From the NCBI GenBank assembly GCA_016713765.1, contig JADJON010000001.1, positions 496,001 through 560,000 of the forward strand: a DNA stretch of 64,000 nucleotides. The letters are read 5' to 3'. Positions 51,424 through 60,021 of the stretch are shown here, piece after piece. The translations under genes were made by a program, and so were the position numbers. The notes beneath the pieces are model-generated. The model was given only the letters and a program-made list of their open reading frames with translations, had not been told where the DNA came from and did no database searches. Position 1 is the first letter of the stretch, and every line of letters starts with the position of its first letter. Source of the stretch: Bacteroidota bacterium. GTDB lineage: Bacteria; Bacteroidota; Bacteroidia; AKYH767-A; 2013-40CM-41-45.

Positions 51424-51489
51424 TTTGGCACATTTGCCTTTGCCTGCCAGCGCACAAGCCAACCCGAAGGCAAAGTCAAAAGAGCCAAA
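51424..51489 (+). repeat. Hairpin element E2 with conserved loop GCACAAGCCAAC
   Basis: Outer stem TTTGGC (51424-51429) with GCCAAA (51484-51489); inner stem TTTGCCTT (51433-51440) with AAGGCAAA (51467-51474); loop core GCACAAGCCAAC (51452-51463). Same plan as E1 but with different, compensated stem bases; 3' spacer six bases longer. Confidence 0.7.
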
Positions 51490-51567
51490 CCGCCAACGCT
51501 TTGTTTAGTGCAGTGATATGAATAAACCTTTTGCGGAAACAATAAACTTTCAATCATAAAACAATAT

Positions 51568-51575
51568 TACCTTTG
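51568..51575 (+). promoter_or_regulatory. -7 promoter element (TACCTTTG)
   Basis: Exact TAnnTTTG match 21 bases before the HYC_CC_PP gene start; the likely promoter of the first genes of the metal island. Confidence 0.55.
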
Positions 51576-51596
51576 CCGTAGCGTTTAAGCGACTGA

Positions 51597-51989
51597 ATGA
51601 AAAGAATTGCCGTCATACTCTTAATGTTCCTTTACCTGATACCCGCCATCGGGGTAACGGTTTCGGCTCATTACTGCGGTGGTAAGGTTACTTCAGTTTC
51701 ATTCAATCCGTTTGACACCAAACACAAATGTCCCTGCGGCAGTAAGAAAATGCCAAAGGACTGCTGCAAAGACGAAACCGCTACAATTAAGTTGGATGAC
51801 GAGCAGCAAAAAACGCAACAGGTTTTCTGTAACATCATAAAGGTTTCTGACTTTCAACCTGCACTTATTACCAACCTGACTTTTGACTATCAAACTCCGC
51901 TTCTTTCAACCGAGTTTGACCATAGCGCACATCCGCCTGATGACTTAAAGCATCCGCTTTACATCCGCTATCTCGTTTTCCGAATTTGA
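51597..51989 (+). CDS. HYC_CC_PP family protein
   Basis: 130 residues. Signal or anchor helix (KRIAVILLMFLYLIPAIGVTVSA), followed by the defining motifs HYCGGKV, CPCGSKKMPKDCC (cysteine pair) and AHPPDDL near the C terminus. The family, frequent in Bacteroidota metal-resistance loci, is uncharacterised; the clustered cysteines and histidines suggest metal binding in the periplasm. It stands first in the island, directly behind a good promoter, 106 bases ahead of the next gene. Confidence 0.85.
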   Translation: MKRIAVILLMFLYLIPAIGVTVSAHYCGGKVTSVSFNPFDTKHKCPCGSKKMPKDCCKDETATIKLDDEQQKTQQVFCNIIKVSDFQPALITNLTFDYQTPLLSTEFDHSAHPPDDLKHPLYIRYLVFRI

Positions 51990-52008
51990 TTTTACTGTTT
52001 TTGCTTTA

Positions 52009-52037
52009 AAGCCGACACTTTTAAAGTGTATCGGCTT
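52009..52037 (+). terminator. Hairpin after the HYC_CC_PP gene
   Basis: AAGCCGA (52009-52015) pairs with TCGGCTT (52031-52037), with CACTTT/AAAGTG pairing inside. The tail is only moderately T-rich, so it may attenuate rather than end transcription. Confidence 0.5.
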
Positions 52038-52095
52038 GTTGTGCTTTTATCAGCCCGACAGTTTCAATCATTATTCAAAATCAAAAACAGTAAAA

Positions 52096-53160
52096 ATGAA
52101 AATCACAAAATCAATTTTTCCAACAGCAGCTATCGCTGCTCTTGCTCTTATCGTTAGTATTTCTTCTTGCAAGAAAGACCACGGCAACGACCACGACATG
52201 GATATGCTCAACATTGACTATCCTGCCGCTTACATTGTCAATGGCAGTTCCAACAACATTTCGGTTGTCAAACTTGCCGACAACACCGTAACCGAAACTA
52301 TTTCACTGAATGGCGCAACCTATCCGCATCATATTTCCCTGAACCCTGCTAAAACAAAATTGGCAGTGGCTATCACCAGCACCGATTTAAGCGGTGGGCA
52401 TGGCGGCCATGGTGGCACACTCGCAGGTTTGAAAGTTCAAATCATTGATGCCGTTACCGGAATGATTGACAAAGAAATTGCGCTCAACAAAATGCCACAC
52501 AATGCAATTTTCAATCCTTCGGGAACAGAACTTTGGTTGGGTCAATCCGACAGCATTCAAAGTCAGGTCTTGGTTTACAATACTTCGGACTGGTCTTTGA
52601 AAAACACTATTAATGTAGGCGCAGGGCTTTCAGAAGTTACTTTTTCATCAGACGGCACAATGGCTTTTGCATGTAATACAGATGACGGAACCGTTTCCCT
52701 CATTGATGCCAACAGCAAAATGATACACACTACGCTTACCGTTGGACAAGACCCTGTTGGCGCATGGACGGCAAGCAACGGCAAAATGTATGTGGACAAT
52801 GAAACGAGCCAAACCATTTCTGAAATTACGGTTTCATCCATGAGCGTTACCGCTACCATCAATCTTGGTTTCAAACCCGGGTATGCTGCTTACAACTCTT
52901 CAAATAGTGAGTTGTGGGTTTCCGATGCTACCAACGGCAAGGTTGCATATTACACTTTTGACGGAACTAACTGGAATTTGCAGGGCAACATTACAACCGG
53001 AGCAGATGCTCATGCCATAGCTTTTATTGCCGATGGCAGCAAAGCGTATGTTACCAATCAGGGCGCAAACACGGTTTCGGTTATTGATGTAGCTACTCAT
53101 GCGGTTACAGCAACCATCAATGTAGGCACTAAACCCAACGGCATTGTCATTAAACAGTAA
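52096..53160 (+). CDS. YncE-like beta-propeller lipoprotein
   Basis: 354 residues from ATG 52096; the longer ORF from 52036 lacks a signal. Lipoprotein signal ends SISSC (Cys 25), followed by a KKDHGNDHDMDM stretch rich in histidine and aspartate. The body is a seven-bladed YVTN/YncE propeller, with repeats such as YIVNGSSNNISVVKLADNTV, MAFACNTDDGTVSLIDANSK and YVTNQGANTVSVIDVATHAV. A GGHGGHGG run inside adds possible metal ligands. Propellers of this type bind ligands or proteins in the periplasm; in this context a metal-binding or sensing role is inferred only from neighbours. Confidence 0.85.
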   Translation: MKITKSIFPTAAIAALALIVSISSCKKDHGNDHDMDMLNIDYPAAYIVNGSSNNISVVKLADNTVTETISLNGATYPHHISLNPAKTKLAVAITSTDLSGGHGGHGGTLAGLKVQIIDAVTGMIDKEIALNKMPHNAIFNPSGTELWLGQSDSIQSQVLVYNTSDWSLKNTINVGAGLSEVTFSSDGTMAFACNTDDGTVSLIDANSKMIHTTLTVGQDPVGAWTASNGKMYVDNETSQTISEITVSSMSVTATINLGFKPGYAAYNSSNSELWVSDATNGKVAYYTFDGTNWNLQGNITTGADAHAIAFIADGSKAYVTNQGANTVSVIDVATHAVTATINVGTKPNGIVIKQ

Positions 53161-53193
53161 TTCAAAATCTATCAATCAATAAAAACAAACAAA

Positions 53194-53397
53194 ATGAAAA
53201 ACACCGTAATCCTATTTTCCATGATAGCAACATTAGCATTTGCATCATGCAACAATTCGCAAAAAACAGAAACCAAAACAGATAACACGCAAACTACAGC
53301 TTTGTATCAATGCCCGATGGACTGCGAAAAAGGTAAAACTTACGACAAGCCCGGACAATGCCCCGTTTGCAACATGGACTTGGTAAAAAAAGAATAA
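53194..53397 (+). CDS. Small heavy-metal-binding lipoprotein
   Basis: 67 residues. Lipoprotein signal with lipid cysteine at residue 19 (LAFASC), then a polar linker, then YQCPMDCEKGKTYDKPGQC with PVCNMDLV, the heavy-metal-binding domain pattern (YxCPMHP ... PGxCPxCGMxL) found at the ends of CusB and CopA-like proteins. It probably carries copper or silver in the periplasm. Only 3 bases separate it from the AraC regulator, so they share a transcript. Confidence 0.9.
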   Translation: MKNTVILFSMIATLAFASCNNSQKTETKTDNTQTTALYQCPMDCEKGKTYDKPGQCPVCNMDLVKKE

Positions 53398-53400
53398 CAG

Positions 53401-53961
53401 ATGAAACTCTTCATCAAAAACATGGTCTGTAACCGTTGTAAAATGGTGGTGAAGTCTGAGTTGGAGAAACTTGGGCTTCGCCCCCTTGCGGTTGAGTTGG
53501 GCGAAGTAGAAATAGCAGACGACTTACAGGGCTACCAACGACAGGACATTCATTCCGCGCTGCAAAAATTCGGCTTCGCTTTATTAGACGATAAAAAAAG
53601 TGTCATTATAGAACGTATCAAAAACCTGATTGTTGATTTGGTGCAAAACAAAAACAACCAACTGCAAACAAACCTGTCCGACTATTTAAGCAAAGAACTA
53701 CGCCAAGATTACACTTACATCAGCAATCTGTTTACACAGGTAGAAGGAACAACTATTGAACAGTATTTCATCGCGCAAAAAATTGAACGGGTAAAAGAAT
53801 TATTGGTTTACGATGAATTGAGCTTGAGCGAAAACGCCTACCAACTCAATTACAGCAGCGTGGCGCATTTAAGCACACAGTTTAAAAAAGTAACGGGCTT
53901 TACCCCTTCGCATTTCAAACAACTGAAAGAAAAAAAACGCAACCCGCTTGAAGAACTGTAA
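53401..53961 (+). CDS. AraC-type regulator with metal-binding-like N terminus
   Basis: 186 residues. The first ~70 residues (MKLFIKNMVCNRCKMVVKSE ... VELGEVEI) look like a heavy-metal-associated (HMA/ferredoxin-fold) domain with the pair CNRC in place of CxxC at the usual loop; the C-terminal ~100 residues are an AraC helix-turn-helix (YISNLFTQVEGTTIEQYFI, LSENAYQLNYSSVAHLSTQFKK is read in two parts). This small architecture is common beside Bacteroidota copper genes. It probably senses copper or another thiophilic metal and controls the genes that follow. Metal sensing is inferred. Confidence 0.85.
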   Translation: MKLFIKNMVCNRCKMVVKSELEKLGLRPLAVELGEVEIADDLQGYQRQDIHSALQKFGFALLDDKKSVIIERIKNLIVDLVQNKNNQLQTNLSDYLSKELRQDYTYISNLFTQVEGTTIEQYFIAQKIERVKELLVYDELSLSENAYQLNYSSVAHLSTQFKKVTGFTPSHFKQLKEKKRNPLEEL

Positions 53962-54051
53962 AACATATAAATCATTTCAAAAATTGTATAACGCCTTTGG
54001 CGTAATACCGATGCAACTTTGTGCCATTGTTAAACAAAAAAATAAAACAAC

Positions 54052-54765
54052 ATGACACATACTTATCAAATTACAGGAATGACCTGCGGCAGTTGCGAAG
54101 CCAAAGTAAAAAGTGCTTTACTCACATTGCCCGATGTAACCAATGTAGAAGTTACAAGAACCTCAGCAACCATTTCAATGGACAAACACATTGCTTTATC
54201 AGAACTGCAAAAAGCAATTGGAGCAAAAGGCAACTACACTATTTCAGCAGAACATCACAGCGAAGCGGCTGAACAAACCAAGTCATGGTTCGCCATTTAC
54301 AAACCAATTCTTTTAATCTTCGCTTACATCACCGTTGTTTCTTTCATCGCTTCATTTCACAATGGAGCAATTCACGCCATGCACTTCATGCAGATTTTTA
54401 TGGCGGGGTTCTTTCTCACTTTTTCATTTTTCAAAATGCTCAATCTATCGGGCTTTGCCGAAAGTTATGTCATGTATGATGTAATTGCCAAACGAATTCC
54501 CATTTGGGCTTACCTCTATGCCTTTATTGAACTCGCTTTAGGAATTGCTTATGCTGTCAACTTCAATCCGCTGATTACAAATGCCACAACATTTATTGTA
54601 ATGTCGGTAAGCATCATTGGTGTTTTGCAAAGCGTGTTGAACAAAAAGAAAATTCAATGCGCTTGTTTGGGAGCAGTTTTCAATTTACCCATGAGCACTG
54701 TTACTATTATTGAAGATGCGCTGATGATTGCTATGTCGGGCATCATGTTAATTCAAATAATCTGA
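54052..54765 (+). CDS. HMA domain fused to MauE/DoxX-like membrane protein
   Basis: 237 residues. Residues 1-70: HMA domain with MTCGSCEAKV (CxxC copper-binding loop). Residues ~80-237: four membrane helices of the MauE/DoxX type (PILLIFAYITVVSFIASFHN, FMAGFFLTFSFFKMLNLSGF, YLYAFIELALGIAYAVNF) with CACLGAVFNLPMS, a motif shared with MauE-like thiol proteins. It likely moves metal or reducing power across the inner membrane. A small hairpin (ACGCC-TTT-GGCGT, 53991-54003) and a near-consensus -7 element (CAACTTTG, 54014-54021) precede it, so an internal promoter is likely. The CopB gene follows 26 bases later. Confidence 0.88.
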   Translation: MTHTYQITGMTCGSCEAKVKSALLTLPDVTNVEVTRTSATISMDKHIALSELQKAIGAKGNYTISAEHHSEAAEQTKSWFAIYKPILLIFAYITVVSFIASFHNGAIHAMHFMQIFMAGFFLTFSFFKMLNLSGFAESYVMYDVIAKRIPIWAYLYAFIELALGIAYAVNFNPLITNATTFIVMSVSIIGVLQSVLNKKKIQCACLGAVFNLPMSTVTIIEDALMIAMSGIMLIQII

Positions 54766-54791
54766 CATGACCAACATAAAATAATCAACCT

Positions 54792-56831
54792 ATGCAACAG
54801 CATCACCATCATCCGCAGGGCCAGCATAAGCATGACCACCATCATGCCGAAGAACTTCATGTTTCAAATCATCCATCAAGCGGACACGACAAACATGCCG
54901 GGCATAATGTTTCTGATTTTTGGAAAAGGTTTATTGTATGCTCTATAATATCTATCCCTATGCTTGCCCTTTCGCACATGATACAACTGTGGTTTGGGTT
55001 TGAATTAGCTTTTATAGGAGATAAATATGTATTGGCAGCACTCTCCACTTTCATTTTTGTTTATGGTGTATTTCCTTTTCTGAAAGGTTTGTATGACGAA
55101 GTAAAAGACAAAGCAATTGGAATGATGACGCTGATTGGCGTAGCCATTTCTGTTGCCTGGGCTTATAGTGTTGCCATCACTTTCGGGTTGAAGGGCATGG
55201 ATTTTTATTGGGAAATGGCAACGCTGATAGACATCATGCTCATTGGACATTACTTTGAAATGAAATCAGTAATGGGCGCTTCTCGCTCTTTGGAATTGTT
55301 AGTCAGAATGATGCCATCAACGGCTCACCATGTAGTGAACGGTGCAATTCATGATATGCCTGTTAGCGAATTGAAAATTGAAGATGTAGTATTGGTAAAG
55401 CCGGGCGAAAAAATTCCGGTTGATGGAATTGTAATAGAAGGAGAAAGCTATGTGGACGAGAGTATGCTCACAGGCGAAAGCAAGCCTGTAAAAAAAGAAA
55501 AGAACAGTAAAGTAATTGGCGGTGCAGTTAACGACAATGGTTCACTCACTATAAAAGTAGTAAGCACAGGCAAAGACAGCTATCTGAACAAAGTTGTGAA
55601 GCTGGTTGAAGATGCACAAAAGGTGAAATCAAAAACTCAAAATTTTGCCGACCGTGCAGCAAAGGTGTTGACATTTATTGCTTTAGGCGGTGGTGTCATT
55701 ACGCTTGCTGTTTGGTTACTATTAGGTTTTCCATTTGTGTTTGCCTTGGAGAGAATGGTAACAGTAATGGTTATTTCTTGTCCTCATGCGTTAGGATTAG
55801 CCGTTCCTTTAGTAGTAGCTATTTCAACATCTATTTCCGCACAGAAAGGTTTGCTCATTCGCAACAGAACCGTTTTTGAAAATGCACGGCTGATTACAAC
55901 CATCATCTTTGACAAAACCGGAACACTTACTAAAGGTTCACATGAGTTACAGGAAATAAAAGTGTTGAATACAAATTTTGATGATAAGGAATTACTTCGG
56001 CTTGCATCAGGCATTGAACAGCATTCCGAGCATTATATCGCAGCAGGTTTGTTGAGGAAGGTTAAAGAATTGAACATCGCAATTCCCAAATCTGAAAACT
56101 TCAATTATCTCCCCGGCAAAGGATTAGAAGGGATTGTTGAAGGAAGTAACATCAAAGTAGTTGGTCCGAATTACTTGAAAGAAAACAATATCAGCATAAC
56201 TGAAACTAACGATGATTTTACAGGAACAGTTGTTTATGTTCTGATTGATAAAAACGTTGCAGGATATTTTACCTTCTCTGACCAGATAAGAGAAAGCTCC
56301 TTTGAAGCTATTCAAATACTGAAAGATGCAGGAATTAAAAACTTGCTGCTTACAGGCGACAATGAAAAAGTAGCAAAGAGAGTAAGGGATGAATTGAATA
56401 TGGATGGCTTTTTAGCCAACGTATTGCCGCACGACAAGTTAGAAAAAGTAAAAGAGCTTCAGGGAAAAGGTGAGTATGTTGCCATGACAGGCGATGGTGT
56501 AAATGATGCGCCTGCATTGGCTCAGGCGGATGTGGGCATTGCTGTTGGTTCGGGAACGGATGTGGCAGCGGAAACAGCCGACATCATATTGGTAAACTCA
56601 GACCCGAAAGACATTGCCAACCTGATTTTGTTTGGTAAAGCCACCTACAATAAAATGATACAAAACCTTTGGTGGGCTGCGGGTTATAACATTATCGCCA
56701 TTCCTTTAGCAGCAGGTGTTTTGTATCAATGGAACATAATGTTAAGTCCGGCAGTAGGGGCTGTGCTGATGAGTTTAAGCACTATAGTAGTTGCCATAAA
56801 TGCACAACTTTTAAAAGCAAAATTCAGATGA
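54792..56831 (+). CDS. copB: Copper-translocating P-type ATPase, CopB type
   Basis: 679 residues. A histidine-rich N terminus (first ~45 residues) replaces the HMA domains of CopA. Eight membrane helices; the metal site is SCPHALG (CPH, ~330), the mark of P1B-3 (CopB-like) pumps thought to export Cu(II) or Cu(I)/Ag(I). Actuator motif MLTGES (~226), phosphorylation site [10 protein letters not shown] (~374), nucleotide-binding histidine-proline-type region HSEHYIAAG, hinge [17 protein letters not shown]. Inner-membrane, ATP-driven, outward. Its stop overlaps the CusA start as ATGA (56828-56831). Confidence 0.95.
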   Translation: MQQHHHHPQGQHKHDHHHAEELHVSNHPSSGHDKHAGHNVSDFWKRFIVCSIISIPMLALSHMIQLWFGFELAFIGDKYVLAALSTFIFVYGVFPFLKGLYDEVKDKAIGMMTLIGVAISVAWAYSVAITFGLKGMDFYWEMATLIDIMLIGHYFEMKSVMGASRSLELLVRMMPSTAHHVVNGAIHDMPVSELKIEDVVLVKPGEKIPVDGIVIEGESYVDESMLTGESKPVKKEKNSKVIGGAVNDNGSLTIKVVSTGKDSYLNKVVKLVEDAQKVKSKTQNFADRAAKVLTFIALGGGVITLAVWLLLGFPFVFALERMVTVMVISCPHALGLAVPLVVAISTSISAQKGLLIRNRTVFENARLITTIIFDKTGTLTKGSHELQEIKVLNTNFDDKELLRLASGIEQHSEHYIAAGLLRKVKELNIAIPKSENFNYLPGKGLEGIVEGSNIKVVGPNYLKENNISITETNDDFTGTVVYVLIDKNVAGYFTFSDQIRESSFEAIQILKDAGIKNLLLTGDNEKVAKRVRDELNMDGFLANVLPHDKLEKVKELQGKGEYVAMTGDGVNDAPALAQADVGIAVGSGTDVAAETADIILVNSDPKDIANLILFGKATYNKMIQNLWWAAGYNIIAIPLAAGVLYQWNIMLSPAVGAVLMSLSTIVVAINAQLLKAKFR

Positions 56832-58102
56832 TAGAAAGAATAATCTCTTGGTCAACGCATAACCGCTTCTTTGTATGGCTCGGCATTTTACTGATTGTCG
56901 TTGGAGGCGTTTGGTCTGTAATGAATACTCCTGTGGATGCCATTCCCGATTTATCCGAAAATCAGGTGATTGTTTACACCGAATGGATGGGGCGCAATCC
57001 GCAAATCATGGAAGACCAAATCACCTATCCTTTAGTTTCCAACCTGCAGGGCATTCCCAATGTAAAAGTTATTCGTGCCGCTTCCATGTTCGGCATGAGT
57101 TTCATCTTCGTCATTTTTAATGATGATGCTGAAATTTATTGGGCGCGAACCCGCGTGTTGGAGCGTTTGAACTTCGCACAAAAAGCATTGCCGCAGGGTG
57201 TAACGCCAACTTTAGGTCCCGATGGAACAGGTGTTGGTCATGTATTCTGGTATTCGCTGCAAGGCGATGGTTATGATTTAGGCGAGTTGCGAGCCGTGCA
57301 GGACTGGTATGTAAAATTCGCTTTGCAGAATGTAGAGGGCGTGAGTGAAGTGGCATCCTTCGGAGGTTTCCAAAAGCAGTATCAGGTCAGCATCAATCCC
57401 AATAAATTGATTTACTACAACATTTCGGCTATGGATGTAGCCAATGCCCTTAAAGCCAACAACCGCGATGTGGGTGGAAGCATTTACGAAATGAACCGCA
57501 TGGGTTACATGCTCAGGGGCTTGGGCTATATCAAAGACATTCAGGATATAGAAGAAATTGCTGTTGGCTCCAATAAAAATATCCCCATAAAACTGAAAGA
57601 TGTTGCCGATGTGCAAATGAGCAGCGACATCCGTTTGGGTATTGTGGATGAAAACGGAGAAGGTGAAGTTGTCGGAGGTGTGGTAGTTGCCCGTTACGGT
57701 GAAAATGCCAAAGAGGTAATTGACAATGTAAAAGCAAAATTGGGTGAAGTGGAAAAAGGATTACCCCCCGGAGTAAAAATAAAAATCGCTTACGACCGCA
57801 GCGATTTGATTGAAGCAGCCGTTGCCACCCTGAAAGAAGCATTGATTGAAGAAATAATTGTAGTGTCCTTAGTGGTATTGCTTTTTCTTTTTCATATCCG
57901 AAGTGCGGTGGTCGCCATCATCACCATTCCACTTTCAGTGCTAATCGGCTTTATCGTAATCAAATTGTTTGGCATCTCACTCAACATCATGTCGCTTGGT
58001 GGTATTGCCCTTGCCATTGGCGATTTGGTCGATGCGGGAATTGTCATGACAGAGAATGCTTACAAAAGTTTGGTGAACGCAGTTTTAAAAACAGACGAAT
58101 AA
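56828..58102 (+). CDS. cusA: CusA-type RND metal efflux permease, N-terminal half
   Basis: 424 residues from ATG 56828, which overlaps the CopB stop; the ORF from 56729 is a shadow. It matches the first ~40% of the ~1,040-residue CusA/CzcA permease: first helix [37 protein letters not shown], porter domain with [19 protein letters not shown], and helix 4 with [18 protein letters not shown], the HME-4 (Cu/Ag-type) pattern including the proton-relay aspartate. It ends right after this helix, in the cytoplasmic loop; the second half begins at the overlapping TAATG. Either a naturally split protein or a frameshift. The adaptor CusB and channel CusC are not in the window. Confidence 0.88.
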   Translation: MIERIISWSTHNRFFVWLGILLIVVGGVWSVMNTPVDAIPDLSENQVIVYTEWMGRNPQIMEDQITYPLVSNLQGIPNVKVIRAASMFGMSFIFVIFNDDAEIYWARTRVLERLNFAQKALPQGVTPTLGPDGTGVGHVFWYSLQGDGYDLGELRAVQDWYVKFALQNVEGVSEVASFGGFQKQYQVSINPNKLIYYNISAMDVANALKANNRDVGGSIYEMNRMGYMLRGLGYIKDIQDIEEIAVGSNKNIPIKLKDVADVQMSSDIRLGIVDENGEGEVVGGVVVARYGENAKEVIDNVKAKLGEVEKGLPPGVKIKIAYDRSDLIEAAVATLKEALIEEIIVVSLVVLLFLFHIRSAVVAIITIPLSVLIGFIVIKLFGISLNIMSLGGIALAIGDLVDAGIVMTENAYKSLVNAVLKTDE

Positions 58103-60021
58103 TGGAAAAGCAAAGAGTAGGTAATACAAAAGAACTCAGCGAAGAAGAACGTATTACAATTATTGAACGTTCATCACGCACCGTTGGACGGGCAGTATAT
58201 TTTTCCATCCTCGTTACGCTCATTTCATTCGCGCCCATTTTGTTTTTGGAAGGGCAGGAAAAGAAATTATTCGCTCCCTTAGTTTGGACAAAAACATTCA
58301 CCATGATTGGCTCTGCCATTGTTGCCCTTTTCATTGTGCCCATGTTGCTGCGCTCATTGATGAAAGGAAAGCTCATTCCCGAAAGCAGAAATCCGGTTGC
58401 CAATTTCTTTATAAAAATATACAGCCCCGTTTTGCGCCTTTGCCAGCGTTGGAAAAAAACAGTCATTGCCGTTTCCGTTCTAATCGTGTTGGGCAGTATT
58501 CCTTTTGTTCTCCGTTTGGGTTCTGAGTTTATGCCACCCTTAGATGAAGGTTCATTGTTGTTCATGCCTGTTACCCTACCGGATGTGTCAAACAATGAAG
58601 CCAAACGTATTTTACAGGTGCAGGACAAACTCATAATGTCTGTTCCCGAAGTGGAAAATGTATTGGGTAAAGCAGGAAGGGCATACACCGCTACCGATAA
58701 CGCGCCCATGAGCATGATTGAAAGTATCATTCTCTTAAAACCAAAAGCACAATGGCGGGAAGGTATGACCACCGAAAAATTAATTACTGAACTAAACGAT
58801 AAAGTGCAGATACCCGGTGTTACAAGCGGATGGACACAGCCCATCATAAACCGCATCAACATGCTTTCAACCGGAGTGCGGACGGACATTGGCATAAAAA
58901 TTTACGGACAGGAGTTAGATACCATTTACAACATTGCCCGTCAGGTAGAGAAATCACTACAAGGCATTGAAGGTTTAGCCGATTTATATGTAGAGCAGCT
59001 TACCGGAGGAAAATATCTTGATATAAAAATTAAGCGCGAAGAAATTGCCCGTTACAATCTTTCTGTTGAGGAGGTGAACATGCTCATTGAAATGGCTTTG
59101 GGCGGAATGCCTTTAACACAAACGGTGGAAGGTCGCCAGCGTTTTAGTGTGTCCATGCGTTTGGCGCAGGATTTCAGGAAAGACATTTCCGAAATAAAAC
59201 GCACTCCCATTCAAACAGCAGGTTACGGTGTTGTTCCACTTTCATCTGTTGCCGATATTGAGATTAACGAAGGTCCGCCAATGATAAATTCCGAAAACGC
59301 CATGTTGCGCGGAACGGTATTATTTAATGTGCGGGGCAGGGATATGGGCAGTGTGGTGAGCGATGCTAAAAAGAAAATTGAAGAAGATTTTAAGCAACTG
59401 CCTAAGGGTTATTACATCAACTGGAGCGGGCAATACGAAAGTAAAGTCCGCGCAGAAAACCGTTTGAAAATCATTATCCCTATCACACTTCTAATCATTG
59501 CTTTCGTTCTCTATTTCACTTTTCATTCTGCACGGGAAATGCTCATTGTGCTTTCCAGTATTCCCATTGCTTTAATTGGTGGCGTGTATTCCATTTATTT
59601 TTTTGAAGTGAATTTTTCGGTTGCGGTAGCAGTGGGTTTCATTGCACTCTTTGGCATTGCGGTAGAAACAGGCGTGTTGATGTTGGTGTATATGAACGAA
59701 GCCATACATCAGGCAGTGGACAGAAACAAAAGCGCGGCAATCACTAATGAAGCAATAAAGAATGCGGTTTTTTCAGGTGCAGTCATGCGCGTTCGCCCAA
59801 AGCTAATGACCGTAATGGCAGACATGATTGGGCTATTACCAATTCTGTTGGCAACAGGTGTAGGTAGCGATGTGATGAAACCGATTACTATTCCTTTTGT
59901 ATTCGGGCTGATTACATCCACCCTTTTTGTATTGATAGTGCTGCCTGTTGTGTATCAATTAGTAAAGGAATATGAGTTAAAGAAACATGGTAAAGTGGAA
60001 TACTTGGAAATTAAAGATTAA
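58102..60021 (+). CDS. cusA: CusA-type RND metal efflux permease, C-terminal half
   Basis: 639 residues. ATG 58102 shares its A with the stop of the first half (TAATG). It begins in the cytoplasmic loop (EKQRVGNTKELSEEERITII) and continues with VGRAVYFSILVTLISFAPIL, the second porter region (LGSEFMPPLDEGSLLFMPVT, MLSTGVRTDIGIKIYG) and the last membrane bundle (AVAVGFIALFGIAVETGVLM, RVRPKLMTVMADMIGLLPIL). Added to the first half the total is 1,063 residues, with no evident gap in the family alignment. No signal for membrane entry other than its own helices. Its stop overlaps the next start, again as TAATG (60019-60023). Confidence 0.88.
   Translation: MEKQRVGNTKELSEEERITIIERSSRTVGRAVYFSILVTLISFAPILFLEGQEKKLFAPLVWTKTFTMIGSAIVALFIVPMLLRSLMKGKLIPESRNPVANFFIKIYSPVLRLCQRWKKTVIAVSVLIVLGSIPFVLRLGSEFMPPLDEGSLLFMPVTLPDVSNNEAKRILQVQDKLIMSVPEVENVLGKAGRAYTATDNAPMSMIESIILLKPKAQWREGMTTEKLITELNDKVQIPGVTSGWTQPIINRINMLSTGVRTDIGIKIYGQELDTIYNIARQVEKSLQGIEGLADLYVEQLTGGKYLDIKIKREEIARYNLSVEEVNMLIEMALGGMPLTQTVEGRQRFSVSMRLAQDFRKDISEIKRTPIQTAGYGVVPLSSVADIEINEGPPMINSENAMLRGTVLFNVRGRDMGSVVSDAKKKIEEDFKQLPKGYYINWSGQYESKVRAENRLKIIIPITLLIIAFVLYFTFHSAREMLIVLSSIPIALIGGVYSIYFFEVNFSVAVAVGFIALFGIAVETGVLMLVYMNEAIHQAVDRNKSAAITNEAIKNAVFSGAVMRVRPKLMTVMADMIGLLPILLATGVGSDVMKPITIPFVFGLITSTLFVLIVLPVVYQLVKEYELKKHGKVEYLEIKD

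Larger units (their letters stand above)
51240..51596. other. Non-coding junction to the AT-rich metal island
   Basis: About 355 bases over which composition becomes AT-rich. Contains hairpin E2 and, near its end, the promoter of the island. No gene supported. Confidence 0.55.
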
